Shown: in pieces, positions 17,448 to 25,090 of the stretch | How the letters are laid out: the number at the start of each line of letters is the position of its first letter | Position numbering within the stretch: the first letter of the stretch is position 1 | Origin: Peptoniphilus lacrimalis DSM 7455 | GTDB taxonomy: Bacteria > Bacillota > Clostridia > Tissierellales > Peptoniphilaceae | Reading direction: 5' to 3' | NCBI RefSeq assembly: GCF_000378725.1 | Contig: NZ_KB900367.1 | Span: 229,060-293,059 of the forward strand | DNA length: 64,000 nucleotides | Notes under the pieces: generated by a model | Database searches by the model: none | Told to the model about the DNA's origin: nothing | Seen by the model: only the letters and a program-made list of their open reading frames with translations | Position numbers and translations under genes: made by a program

Positions 17448-18114
17448 CTCCTAAGAAATTTAACCTACCATCTACCATTCTATAGACCTTATCACAAGAA
17501 TTTGCTACTTTTTCATCATGAGTTATTATCATAATTGTAGAATTTAATCTCTTATTTACGAGTCTAAAAAGTCCTGTGATTTCTTCAGAATTTTTTCTAT
17601 CGAGATTTCCTGTAGGCTCATCTGCTAAGATTATGGCAGGTCTTGTAATCAAACTTCTGGCAATGGCAACTCTTTGTTGCTCGCCACCTGATAATTGTTT
17701 TGGATACCTATCAAGCTTTCCTTCTATTCCTAGTATCGATAAAATTTCCTTTAAATATTCTTCATCTGCCTTTTTATTGTCTAACAAAAGAGGAAGTAAA
17801 ATATTTTTTCGAACGTTGATGTTTGGAATCAAATTAAAAAATTGGTAGACAACGCCAATATTTCTTCTGCGAAAGATTGTCATTTCATCTTTGTTAAACT
17901 TGGTAATATTTTTATCTTGAATAAATATATCACCACTTGTTGGTGTATCTACTCCTGCAAGTAAATGAAGTAGTGTAGATTTGCCAGATCCACTGTCTCC
18001 AATGATGGCAACTAGGTCTCCTTTTTCTAGTTCAAAGTTTACATTTGAAAGGGCATTTACTTCTACTCCGCCCTTATATGTTTTTGTTAAATCAACTGTT
18101 TTTACTATATTCAT
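17425..18114 (-). CDS. ABC transporter ATP-binding protein
   Basis: The 229-aa LolD/MacB-type ATPase has Walker A GDSGSGKST (~residues 37-45), a Q-loop with VYQFFNL, signature LSGGEQQRVAIARSL, Walker B IILADEPTGNLD and H-loop IITHD. It energises the FtsX permease encoded next. The gene follows AAGGAGG at a good distance and has its own promoter region with an 11-bp-period direct repeat upstream, downstream of the histidine-kinase terminator. Transporter expression is therefore probably controlled separately by the response regulator. Confidence 0.95.
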   Translation of the reverse strand: MNIVKTVDLTKTYKGGVEVNALSNVNFELEKGDLVAIIGDSGSGKSTLLHLLAGVDTPTSGDIFIQDKNITKFNKDEMTIFRRRNIGVVYQFFNLIPNINVRKNILLPLLLDNKKADEEYLKEILSILGIEGKLDRYPKQLSGGEQQRVAIARSLITRPAIILADEPTGNLDRKNSEEITGLFRLVNKRLNSTIMIITHDEKVANSCDKVYRMVDGRLNFLGDETYENY

Positions 18115-18153
18115 ATTGTATCCTCCTTAACTTGTCTATATAATATTAGGCTT

Positions 18154-18172
18154 AAGTGACTGGAAAGTGACT
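18154..18172 (-). promoter_or_regulatory. Direct-repeat response-regulator site before the ABC genes
   Basis: AAGTGACT occurs at 18154-18161 and again at 18165-18172, an 11-bp period that is typical for OmpR-family dimers. On the minus strand it reads AGTCACTT-TCC-AGTCACTT just upstream of TATTAT/TATATA, which can serve as a -10. Binding by the RR at 19184-19843 is inferred. Confidence 0.65.
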
Positions 18173-18173
18173 A

Positions 18174-18205
18174 GAAAAAAACTGTGTCTTATTTTTAGAC
18201 ACAGT
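18174..18205 (-). terminator. Terminator after the histidine kinase gene
   Basis: On the minus strand ACTGTGTC pairs with GACACAGT around TAAAAATAA and a run of seven T follows (plus A run at 18174-18180). Confidence 0.85.
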
Positions 18206-18213
18206 CTTAAAAT

Positions 18214-19191
18214 TTAATTATAAAATCTCAGTTCAAAGGCATTTGATTTCTTCCCCTTATGATATAAAAGCTCTCCATTTTGTCTTTCCATAACAGATTT
18301 TGCCATAGGAAGTCCAATACCATAGCCTTTTGAATTTGGATTCGCTTTATAAAAACGTCTAAAAACTTTTTCTAACATTTCTCGATCTAAGCCATCTGAG
18401 AAATCTTCTACTAATATGCTCTTATATAAGTTCGTTTCTTTTAAGTGAATTTCTATATGCCTATCTTCTGTTGCTTCTAGACCATTTTTCATAACATTAA
18501 ATGCTGCTTCATAGGTCCATTTCTTATCACATATAAGATTAAAATCATCTCCATAAAAAGGAATTTCAATATTATCGTTGATAAAATAATCTTTTAGCTT
18601 TTGTGCGATGTCTTCAATTAATTCTTGAGCAGATATCCTGTCTTTTGTCATTTCTATTGTGCCAGAATCAAGGGCGGCAAGTTTTAATAAAATATCAGAT
18701 AAGTTGTGTAGTCTAATCAAATTATCTCTAAGTCTTTCTATATATTCTTCGGAAAAGTTGTCATCTTCGTCCTCTAATAAGTCTAACAATAATAGTGATC
18801 CAGTCAACGGAGTTTTTATTTGATGGGCAATGTCTTCAGTATATTTTTTTAAAGTTTCCTTATTGTTCTCTGCATTTTCAGCTATTTTCTTGTTTTCTAT
18901 AATAATTTTAATAATCTCATCTCTGAGTTTGCCAAATTCATCGTCTATAATTTCGTAATTATCAGAGTTTATATCAAGTGAATGGAGGAGGCTAAATATA
19001 TTATTAATCTTATCCTCTAGATCTATTTCTTTTTTCTTTTCAAATTTTCTAATAATTAGAAACAGAATTATATTTATAAGTAAAAAACCTATAAGTGTTA
19101 GAATATCAAATCTTGGATTGAGATAAACTACAAACAAAGACATTAATATATTTAAAATTAAGGCAAATAAAATATTTTTGCTTTTATTCAT
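18214..19191 (-). CDS. Sensor histidine kinase of an ABC-linked two-component system
   Basis: The 325-aa kinase has two N-terminal TM helices (~7-25 and ~30-48) with almost no extracellular loop, the intramembrane-sensing layout known from BceS-type kinases. The H-box EDIAHQIKTPL has the phospho-acceptor His at ~145, the N-box is NVMKNGLEAT, and G-boxes are VEDFSDGLD and GYGIGLPMAK. It overlaps the response-regulator gene by 8 bases. In this family the kinase usually senses through the ABC permease, so the four genes probably form one regulatory loop. Confidence 0.92.
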   Translation of the reverse strand: MNKSKNILFALILNILMSLFVVYLNPRFDILTLIGFLLINIILFLIIRKFEKKKEIDLEDKINNIFSLLHSLDINSDNYEIIDDEFGKLRDEIIKIIIENKKIAENAENNKETLKKYTEDIAHQIKTPLTGSLLLLDLLEDEDDNFSEEYIERLRDNLIRLHNLSDILLKLAALDSGTIEMTKDRISAQELIEDIAQKLKDYFINDNIEIPFYGDDFNLICDKKWTYEAAFNVMKNGLEATEDRHIEIHLKETNLYKSILVEDFSDGLDREMLEKVFRRFYKANPNSKGYGIGLPMAKSVMERQNGELLYHKGKKSNAFELRFYN

Positions 19192-19843
19192 TGTCCCACC
19201 TATATCCTATCCCTCTAAGAGTTTTTATATGACTGCCATAATCTCCAAGTTTAGATCTGAGTCTTTTTATGGTGACAGTTAGGGTATTGTCATTTACTTC
19301 ATAAAAATCATAACCCCAAACATAATCTAAAATTCGCTCTCTTAGTAGATTTATATTTTGGTTTTCTAAAAGCATTTCCAATATAGCAAACTCTTTTAAG
19401 TTAAGGTCTAAATCTTTTCCATCTATTGAAGCTTGTTTTGATATAAGATCTAAAGATAAATTTTCAAAAGTCAGCTCATTCACTTTTTTAATTTTTCTAC
19501 TAAAAACATTGTCTATTCTCGCCTTTAGGACAGGAAGAGAAAAAGGTTTTGTAATATAATCATCTGCTCCTTGAGAAAGACCTTTTATTACATACTCATC
19601 TTCGTCTTTTACAGTAAGCATTATTATAGGAAGGTCAGAAAATCCCCTCAGCCACTTTAAAAAATTAAAGCCTGATCCATCTGGAAGATTGGCATCAAGT
19701 AGAATTAAATTAAAATCATTGAAATTAAGATTCTCTGTCTGAGAAAGATTGTTATAAATAATAGTTTCAATATTATGTTTGTTTAGGTAAGTTTTAACAG
19801 CAAAAGCAATTGTGCTGTCATCTTCAATTATTAGTATTTTCAA
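19184..19843 (-). CDS. OmpR/PhoB-family response regulator
   Basis: The 219-aa regulator has a receiver domain (IIEDDS acidic pair, phospho-acceptor Asp in ILLDANLPDGSG, Lys in ITKPFSLP) followed by a winged helix (NLKEFAILEMLLENQN...VNDNTLTVTIKRLRSKLG). I choose a TTG start at 19843 because TTGGAG lies 7 bases upstream and translation then begins LKILIIEDD as in the family. The longer frame to 19900 adds residues without a family match. Its start overlaps the end of the HTH gene at 19824-20039, suggesting translational coupling. The likely target is the direct repeat at 18154. Confidence 0.93.
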   Translation of the reverse strand: MKILIIEDDSTIAFAVKTYLNKHNIETIIYNNLSQTENLNFNDFNLILLDANLPDGSGFNFLKWLRGFSDLPIIMLTVKDEDEYVIKGLSQGADDYITKPFSLPVLKARIDNVFSRKIKKVNELTFENLSLDLISKQASIDGKDLDLNLKEFAILEMLLENQNINLLRERILDYVWGYDFYEVNDNTLTVTIKRLRSKLGDYGSHIKTLRGIGYRWDNE

Positions 19844-20039
19844 TTCTATACTCCAATATATCTGATATATCACATTTAAAATATCTACATATCCTACCAA
19901 GTATTTCCATACTCACATTCTCATCTCGTCCCATTTTAGCTATGGTATGAGGAGTTGTGTTTATGGCTTTTTGTAGATCTAGTTTATTCATCTTTTCATC
20001 AATTAATTTTTTCCATAATTTATCATAGGAAAATCCCAT
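19824..20039 (-). CDS. Small Cro/CI-type HTH regulator (HTH_26 kind)
   Basis: The 71-aa protein MGFSYDKLWKKLIDEKMNKLDLQ followed by TPHTIAKMGRDENVSMEILGRICRYFKCDISDILE is an intact one-domain HTH factor of the type frequently linked to mobile cargo. It is first in the minus-strand operon with RR and HK. Near-identical proteins lie at 25081-25308 and (broken) 14043-14261. It probably controls the cargo operon. Confidence 0.85.
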   Translation of the reverse strand: MGFSYDKLWKKLIDEKMNKLDLQKAINTTPHTIAKMGRDENVSMEILGRICRYFKCDISDILEYRIENTNN

Positions 20040-20155
20040 AATTCACCTCAATCTAATCTTCTATTTTGTGCAGTATTTCTATAGTATTATACCATGTTTA
20101 TAAGTGATTTAATCTAAGTACATTAAATAAGTCGATTCTTATAATATATTATATT

Positions 20156-20298
20156 CTCCGGTACTGGGACTGGGACGGGACTAAAAATTTGAAAACGTCC
20201 TATAATTAAGTGGATTTAGTAATACTAGAAAAAATAAAATCTAGTATTTTGAATGGTTTGGGATATATTGGACGTTTGGAAAAGAAGAATGGGAGTAG
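20156..20298 (+). repeat. Right-end module + att core (copy A)
   Basis: It begins CTCCGGTACTGGGACTGGGA, continues CTAAAAATTTGAAAACGTCC and ends GAAGAATGGGAGTAG (core 20287-20298). Copies B, C and D lie at 25854, 27620 and 30015. The GGGAC-TGGGAC-GGGAC tandem looks like integrase arm sites. AAACGTCC and GGACGTTT close a ~60-base loop that includes a 9-bp stem AATACTAGA/TCTAGTATT. The minus-strand ORF over this region is not a gene. The gap 20040-20155 holds nothing else recognisable. Confidence 0.8.
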
Positions 20299-20475
20299 TC
20301 GCAAAAAAATTAAAAACTTTGTAAAATCAACGGTTGCAGAAGATAAAAAACTGTAACTGGGATTAAAATGGGAACATTTATAAAAAAGAATAAATTGAAT
20401 AATAGTTCCAAGTGGTTTACATTTGGACAAAAAATTAGACCGTAGTTTCAAGCTGCGGTCTTTTTGCCTACATAT
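20299..20475 (+). repeat. Left-end module (copy 3)
   Basis: After the core come TCGCAAAA, AACTGGGATTAAAATGGGAA, AGTTCCAAGTGGTTTACATT and a terminator, parallel to the block after guaA. It marks the left end of the second unit of the array. Confidence 0.75.
20438..20465 (+). terminator. Terminator in left-end module 3
   Basis: GACCGTAG pairs with CTGCGGTC (one G-T pair) around TTTCAAG, followed by five T residues. Confidence 0.8.
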
Positions 20476-20500
20476 TACGAGGATTAATTTATTTTGACAT

Positions 20501-20562
20501 CTCCAATGGTTACTTTCAAATGCTACGAATAATATAAACCAGATCGCAAAAGCAACTAATAC
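20501..20562 (+). pseudogene. mobC-like fragment
   Basis: The short stretch translates to LQWLLSNATNNINQIAKATN, the conserved MobC signature seen at 11448. Flanks are unrelated on both sides: left-end module before, macro-domain fragment after. It is a residual scrap of a lost mobilisation gene. Confidence 0.7.
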
Positions 20563-20565
20563 AAA

Positions 20566-20805
20566 ATGTACAAGGAAGCTTGCGAAAAAATTTTATCAGA
20601 TGCTTATAGAAATTCTCTAAAGCTTTCAAAGGAAAAGGGAATAAAATCTATAGCCTTTCCTTTAATTTCTGCAGGTATTTATGGATTTCCAGAAAAAGAT
20701 GCGTTTTTTGTAGCAAAAAGAACAATCGATGAATTTTTAAAAGATAATGAAATGGAAGTTTATCTTTCTACTTTTGGAAAAGATATCCTGTCTTTAATTA
20801 TGTGA
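20566..20805 (+). pseudogene. Macro-domain (ADP-ribose-binding) protein, C-terminal half
   Basis: The 79 residues (YKEACEKILSDAYRNSLKLSKEKGIKSIAFPLISAGIYGFPEKDA) match the second half of macro domains, including the SAGIYGFP ligand loop. The N-terminal half with the first ADP-ribose loop (GGG / NAAN) is missing, and the ORF begins a few bases after a mobC scrap. It is therefore a truncated gene. Expression of the fragment is possible but unlikely to be catalytic. Confidence 0.7.
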
Positions 20806-20900
20806 TAGGAAAAAGGGAGATAAAAAATTGAAAAAATAATTTTTTTCTGGTATAATATTATTTTAGAAAATTTACAAATAATTACCCGAGGAGGTAAAAT

Positions 20901-21029
20901 ATGAAAATCTTTGAATCAATAAAAAATAGATGGAAAAAATTCTTGAAAAATCTAGCAGATGAAAATAAAAAATCTTTTGGAAATGAAAGATTAGATTGTT
21001 GTTCAATGAACAAAAGAGAATATAAATAA
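20901..21029 (+). CDS. LDCC-motif putative metal-binding small protein
   Basis: This 42-aa ORF follows a strong GAGGAGG site by 6 bases: starts MKIFESIKNRWKKFLKNLAD, ends with RLDCCSMNKREYK. The LDCC motif near the C terminus matches a small family of putative metal-binding peptides in Firmicutes. It has its own likely promoter upstream (TATAAT-like near 20850). Function is unknown; adjacency to copper genes may be chance. Confidence 0.7.
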   Translation: MKIFESIKNRWKKFLKNLADENKKSFGNERLDCCSMNKREYK

Positions 21030-21044
21030 AGAAAAAAATGAACA

Positions 21045-21400
21045 TGGCGGAGACTGTGTAAAATTTTGTGTATAGAAACCTCCTGATTAGGGTAAGTGAA
21101 AACTAATCAGGAGGAATTTTTATGCCAAAAAAAAGACCAGAAACAAAAAGAAGCAAAAATGTTAATTGAAGAATATCAGCCTCAAAGCGCACAAGATATT
21201 CAAGAAGCTCTAAAAGACCTTCTAGGTGATACAATGGAAGAACTTTTAAAAGCAGAATTAGATGAGCATTTAGACTATGAATATGGAGAAAAACCACTAT
21301 CATTAAATACAAGAAATGGTACTAGTAAAAAAAACAGTTAGATCATCATATGGACATATAGAATACGAGGCTGGGATCAAATCTTATCCCAATTATCAAT
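21045..21400 (+). mobile_element. IS256-family element remnant (left end and transposase N terminus)
   Basis: GGAGACTGTGTAAAATTTTG at ~21051 is a typical IS256-type end. The following frame starts MPKKRPETK then shifts into AKMLIEEYQPQSAQDIQEALKDLLGDTMEELLKAELDEHLDYEYGEKP, the characteristic N terminus of IS256 transposases, and shifts again after RNGTSKK. At least two frameshifts and loss of most of the ~390-aa protein make it inactive. Confidence 0.75.
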
Positions 21401-21499
21401 ATTTTTTGAAGGAAGGTTTTAATTAAGATAAAAATTTAGTATGAAATCGGCTGCAAATTTTCATGAAAATTTGACAGTTTATTAAAGTTGTGTACAATT

Positions 21500-21612
21500 A
21501 AAAAAACTCCATTCCTATAGGACTGGACAAATATTGATACATAAAAAATGTATCAACCCTTACCCTTATATCAGGATTTAGGTTGATACACAAAATTATT
21601 TACAGACCCGCA
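21500..21612. mobile_element. IS256-like element end relic (second copy)
   Basis: This is nearly identical to 5400-5507, including AAAAAATGTATCAACCCTTA and GATACACAAAATTATTTACA. It may be the right end of the remnant at 21045, which would make a deleted ~560-base element. Confidence 0.5.
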
Positions 21613-21707
21613 AAAACGGCTATGAGCATTAAACTCATAGCCTTTCTACTTGCCACCTAAAGACTCTCTAAATCAGTTTTCTAAAATCCCTAATTCAATG
21701 AGCCTTT

Positions 21708-21803
21708 ATGCAAGAGTATTCTTTAAATAAAGAACAATTTTCTGACCTTGTTCAGTATAGGAAAAACTATGAAAATTATTATGGGATAGAAGTGGAGAGA
21801 TAA
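21708..21803 (+). pseudogene. Short C-terminal coding fragment, unknown
   Basis: A 31-codon frame (MQEYSLNKEQFSDLVQYRKNY then ENYYGIEVER stop) reads like the end of a larger helical protein. No ribosome-binding site precedes it. It sits between IS debris and copY. I cannot name the parent gene. Confidence 0.35.
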
Positions 21804-21839
21804 AAAGCTATAAGCGTTGCTTACATTTATTAAAAAAAC

Positions 21840-21868
21840 TTGACATAATTCGTTTACAATGGTAAACT
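21840..21868 (+). promoter_or_regulatory. copY-copB promoter with first cop box
   Basis: TTGACA (21840-21845) and TAAACT (21863-21868) have 17-bp spacing. GTTTACAATGGTAAAC (21852-21867), an imperfect cop box (TACANNTGTA type), covers the spacer and -10. Confidence 0.8.
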
Positions 21869-21884
21869 TATTTTGAGCATATTT

Positions 21885-21900
21885 GTTTACATCTGTAAAC
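21885..21900 (+). promoter_or_regulatory. Second cop box (CopY operator)
   Basis: GTTTACATCTGTAAAC is a perfect palindrome containing TACATCTGTA, which matches the established CopY operator TACANNTGTA. It lies 33 bp downstream of the first box, as in other cop operons. Confidence 0.9.
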
Positions 21901-21918
21901 TACGAGGTGGAAAGGAGA

Positions 21919-22368
21919 ATGAGCACAATAGAACTTAATACTTATATCACAGATGCAGAATGGGAAGTCATGCGTGTAGTTTGGGCAAATGATCGAGTAA
22001 CTAGTAAAAAAGTCATTACCGTATTGCAAGAAAAAATGGACTGGACACAATCCACTATCAAAACGATCTTAGGTCGATTAGTTGAAAAAGGCGTACTAAA
22101 TACAGAGCAAGAAGGTAGAAAGTTTATTTACACTGCCAATATTGAAGAGACAGAAGCCGTAATGGATTATGCAGAAGATATTTTTAACCGTATTTGCAAT
22201 AAGAAAGTCGGAAATGTAATAGGAAGCATCATTGAAGATCATGTTTTAAGCTTCGATGATATAGATCGACTAGAAAAAATATTAGAGATGAAAAAATCTT
22301 TCGCAGTAGAAGAAGTGGATTGCAATTGTCCAGAAGGACAATGCAAATGTCATTTACATCATCATTAA
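21919..22368 (+). CDS. copY: CopY-family copper-responsive repressor
   Basis: The 149-aa protein is a BlaI/MecI-type winged helix (EWEVMRVVWANDRVTSKKVITVLQEKMDWTQSTIKTILGRLVEKGVL) with the C-terminal metal site CNCPEGQCKC (CxCx4CxC) that releases DNA on copper binding, plus a terminal His tail (HLHHH). ATG 21919 follows AAAGGAG by 4-5 bases; the longer frame from 21883 begins inside the operator. Two cop boxes lie upstream. It is co-transcribed with copB, 19 bases apart. Confidence 0.95.
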   Translation: MSTIELNTYITDAEWEVMRVVWANDRVTSKKVITVLQEKMDWTQSTIKTILGRLVEKGVLNTEQEGRKFIYTANIEETEAVMDYAEDIFNRICNKKVGNVIGSIIEDHVLSFDDIDRLEKILEMKKSFAVEEVDCNCPEGQCKCHLHHH

Positions 22369-22387
22369 GAATAAGGAGGAATTTAAA

Positions 22388-24508
22388 ATGAACAATAACA
22401 ACAAACATTCATCCCACAGTCACCATAATCATGGCGACATGGATCATTCAAAACATGAGCACGTAAGCACGGAAGAACATGAAGACCATAAGGATCAACA
22501 TCAAGAACATCATGCTGGGCATGATCACAGCGGGCACAATGGGCATGATCACAGCGGACACAGTGGGCATGACCACCATCATCACGGTAACTTTAAGGAA
22601 CTTTTCTTAAAATCATTGCCAATAGGAATCATTATTATGCTCTTATCCCCTATGGCTGGGTTTGACCTACCATTCCAGTTTACTTTTCCATATTCTGATA
22701 TTGTAGTAGCTATTTTATCTACTATATTAATTATTTATGGTGGACGTCCATTCTATCAAGGGGCAGTTGACGAATTTAAACAAAAAGAACCTGGAATGAT
22801 GGCTCTCGTTTCTTTAGGTTTAAGTGTTTCATATTTATATAGTATTTATACTGTAATAGCAAGCTACGTAACAGGTGAACAAATTATGGATTTTTTCTTT
22901 GAATTTGCTTCATTACTATTAATCATGTTATTAGGTCACTGGATTGAGATGAAAGCTATTGGAGAAGCAGGAGATGCACAAGAAGAACTGGCTAAGCTAG
23001 TACCAAAAGATGCTCATGTAGTATTAGATGACGATTCAATAGAAACACGACCAGTTGCTGACTTAAAGGTAGGTGATTTAATTCGTGTTCAAGCAGGAGA
23101 AAATGTGCCAGCAGACGGGATTATCGAGCGTGGCGAATCACGTGTAAATGAAGCTCTTTTGACTGGAGAATCAAAAGCAGTTAAAAAAGGTCCTGGCGAT
23201 GAAGTAATCGGAGGCTCAACAAATGGAGAAGGGGTTCTTTATATTAAAGTGAATGAGACAGGTGATCAATCCTTCATCTCTCAAGTTCAGAATTTAATCA
23301 GCCAAGCTCAAAGTCAGCCTTCCAGAGCAGAAAATATTGCTCAAAAGGTTGCAGGATGGCTCTTCTATATTGCGGTCATTGTCGCACTAATAGCTTTTGT
23401 AGTATGGACGCTTATAGCGGACATCCCAGCGGCAGTAAAATTTGCTATCACAACATTAGTTATAGCTTGTCCTCACGCTTTGGGTCTAGCTATTCCATTG
23501 GTCACCGCTCGTAGCACAAGCTTAGGGGCAAGTCGTGGCTTACTAGTAAAAGACCGAGAATCTTTAGAAATAGCTCAAGATGCAGATGTGATGATTTTAG
23601 ATAAAACGGGTACTTTAACAACTGGTGAGTTTAAAGTATTAGATGTAAAACTTCTTAATGACAAATATACAAAAGAGGAAATCATTGCCTTACTGGCAGG
23701 TATTGAAGGAGGATCTAGCCACCCAATTGCTCAATCAATTATAAGCTTCGCCAACCAAGAAGGTATAAGTCCAGTATCCTTTGATTCCATTGATGTAATT
23801 TCCGGTGCTGGCGTAGAAGGTAAAGCCAATGGGCACCAATACCAATTAATCAGTCAAAAAGCATACGGACGTAATCTAGATATGGATATTCCAAAAGGAG
23901 CAACTCTCAGTATCTTAGTAGAAAACGATGATGCCATTGGTGCTGTAGCTTTGGGGGATGAATTAAAAGCAACCAGTAAAGAGTTAATAGAAGCTCTTAA
24001 AAATAACAATATAGAGCCAATTATGGCAACAGGTGATAATGAAAAAGCGGCTCAAGGAGCGGCGGAAGATTTAGGGATTGAATATAGATCAAATCAATCT
24101 CCACAAGACAAATATGAGTTAGTAAAAACACTTAAAGAAGAAGGGAAAAAAGTTATCATGGTAGGTGACGGTGTCAATGATGCTCCTTCTCTTGCCTTGG
24201 CAGATGTTGGAATAGCGATTGGTGCAGGAACTCAAGTGGCATTGGATTCAGCTGATGTCATCTTGACTCAATCTGATCCAGGAGATATTGAATCATTCAT
24301 TGAATTAGCACACAAAACAACTCGTAAAATGAAACAAAATCTCTTTTGGGGAGCTGGTTATAACTTTATAGCTATTCCTCTAGCTGCAGGAATTTTGGCT
24401 CCTATTGGTATCACATTAAGCCCTGCATTAGGAGCAATCCTAATGTCTGTGTCAACAGTCATAGTCGCCATTAATGCTATTTTATTAAGATTAGATCCGA
24501 AAAAATGA
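22388..24508 (+). CDS. copB: CopB-type copper/silver-exporting P1B ATPase
   Basis: The 706-aa membrane ATPase has an N-terminal ~67-residue His/Asp tail (repeats HDHSGH, HHHHG) instead of CxxC metal domains. It has eight expected TM segments, TGES actuator loop, the TM metal motif CPH (ACPHALGLAIPL near residue 361) that defines CopB-type rather than CopA-type pumps, DKTGTLT phosphorylation site near 405, HP motif SSHPIAQ and GDGVNDAPSLA. It exports copper from the cytosol. Codon and base use look less AT-biased than neighbours, suggesting recent transfer of the copYB pair. Confidence 0.95.
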   Translation: MNNNNKHSSHSHHNHGDMDHSKHEHVSTEEHEDHKDQHQEHHAGHDHSGHNGHDHSGHSGHDHHHHGNFKELFLKSLPIGIIIMLLSPMAGFDLPFQFTFPYSDIVVAILSTILIIYGGRPFYQGAVDEFKQKEPGMMALVSLGLSVSYLYSIYTVIASYVTGEQIMDFFFEFASLLLIMLLGHWIEMKAIGEAGDAQEELAKLVPKDAHVVLDDDSIETRPVADLKVGDLIRVQAGENVPADGIIERGESRVNEALLTGESKAVKKGPGDEVIGGSTNGEGVLYIKVNETGDQSFISQVQNLISQAQSQPSRAENIAQKVAGWLFYIAVIVALIAFVVWTLIADIPAAVKFAITTLVIACPHALGLAIPLVTARSTSLGASRGLLVKDRESLEIAQDADVMILDKTGTLTTGEFKVLDVKLLNDKYTKEEIIALLAGIEGGSSHPIAQSIISFANQEGISPVSFDSIDVISGAGVEGKANGHQYQLISQKAYGRNLDMDIPKGATLSILVENDDAIGAVALGDELKATSKELIEALKNNNIEPIMATGDNEKAAQGAAEDLGIEYRSNQSPQDKYELVKTLKEEGKKVIMVGDGVNDAPSLALADVGIAIGAGTQVALDSADVILTQSDPGDIESFIELAHKTTRKMKQNLFWGAGYNFIAIPLAAGILAPIGITLSPALGAILMSVSTVIVAINAILLRLDPKK

Positions 24509-24600
24509 CAATTAACATATAGAATAATTGAAACTCCTTAAAGTATCAAGATACAATAGTTTTACAGGAGAAAAAGAGATGTAAGTACTGGCTCTTTGTA

Positions 24601-24645
24601 AAATCGTGTTGGTAGAAGTAGACGATTTTTCTACCAACACGATTT
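24601..24645 (+). terminator. Long perfect hairpin after copB
   Basis: AAATCGTGTTGGTAGAA (24601-24617) pairs with all 17 bases of 24629-24645 around an 11-base loop, with T residues at the end. It is probably the copYB terminator, carried with the cargo. Confidence 0.85.
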
Positions 24646-24714
24646 TTAATTTATTATAGAACTGATTTTTTTTAAAATCCTAAAAGCCACCTATTTCGAC
24701 AGTTTTATAGCTTG

Positions 24715-25090
24715 TTATTCTATTTTCTTGACAATAACACCACCGTCTCCACATGTGTCGTATCCTGAAATAGCTTTAAAATATTTTTCTGTATCACTAC
24801 TTAAATTTGTAATTTTAGAGCTTTTTTTGTTTGATAAAAGTATTAAATTTTCTAAGCCTAATTTATTTAAAACAAAACTGCTATGAGTTGAAATAATTAT
24901 TTGACTAGATTCCTTATTACTATTTTCTTGTAGAATATCAATTAAATTATTCATGTTAGAATATGACAAATGGTTTTCTGGCTCTTCAATTAAAATTATT
25001 TTATCTTTATTTGTATTAAAGCAAGCTCAGTTTTTAATAAGCATTGTAGCTCTCTACCAGCATTGGAATATGGAATACTATCAAATTCCG
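24715..25090 (-). pseudogene. OLD-family/AAA ATPase fragment (defence-type endonuclease)
   Basis: The frame from ~25090 reads EFDSIPYSNAGRELQCLLKTELAL, then needs a frameshift near 25020 to continue TNKDKIILIEEPENHLSYSNMNNLIDILQ...IIISTHSSFVLNKLGLENLILL. EEPENHLS is the Walker B/signature stretch and ISTHSSFVLNK the H-switch of OLD-type ATPases. The Walker A half and the TOPRIM nuclease are absent. It is fused to the tail of the adjacent HTH gene, so it is a deletion relic of a probable defence gene. Confidence 0.65.

Noticed and set aside
20206..20451. 81-codon minus-strand ORF over the right-end and left-end modules
   Set aside because: The same DNA repeats at 25854, 27620 and 30015 with indels that break the frame; it is a noncoding repeat.
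14904..21640. Pair of related hairpins (14904 and 21619) as ends of one transposable unit
   Set aside because: They are in opposite orientation but only the stem-loop core is similar, both look like terminators, and the att-like repeats give better borders.
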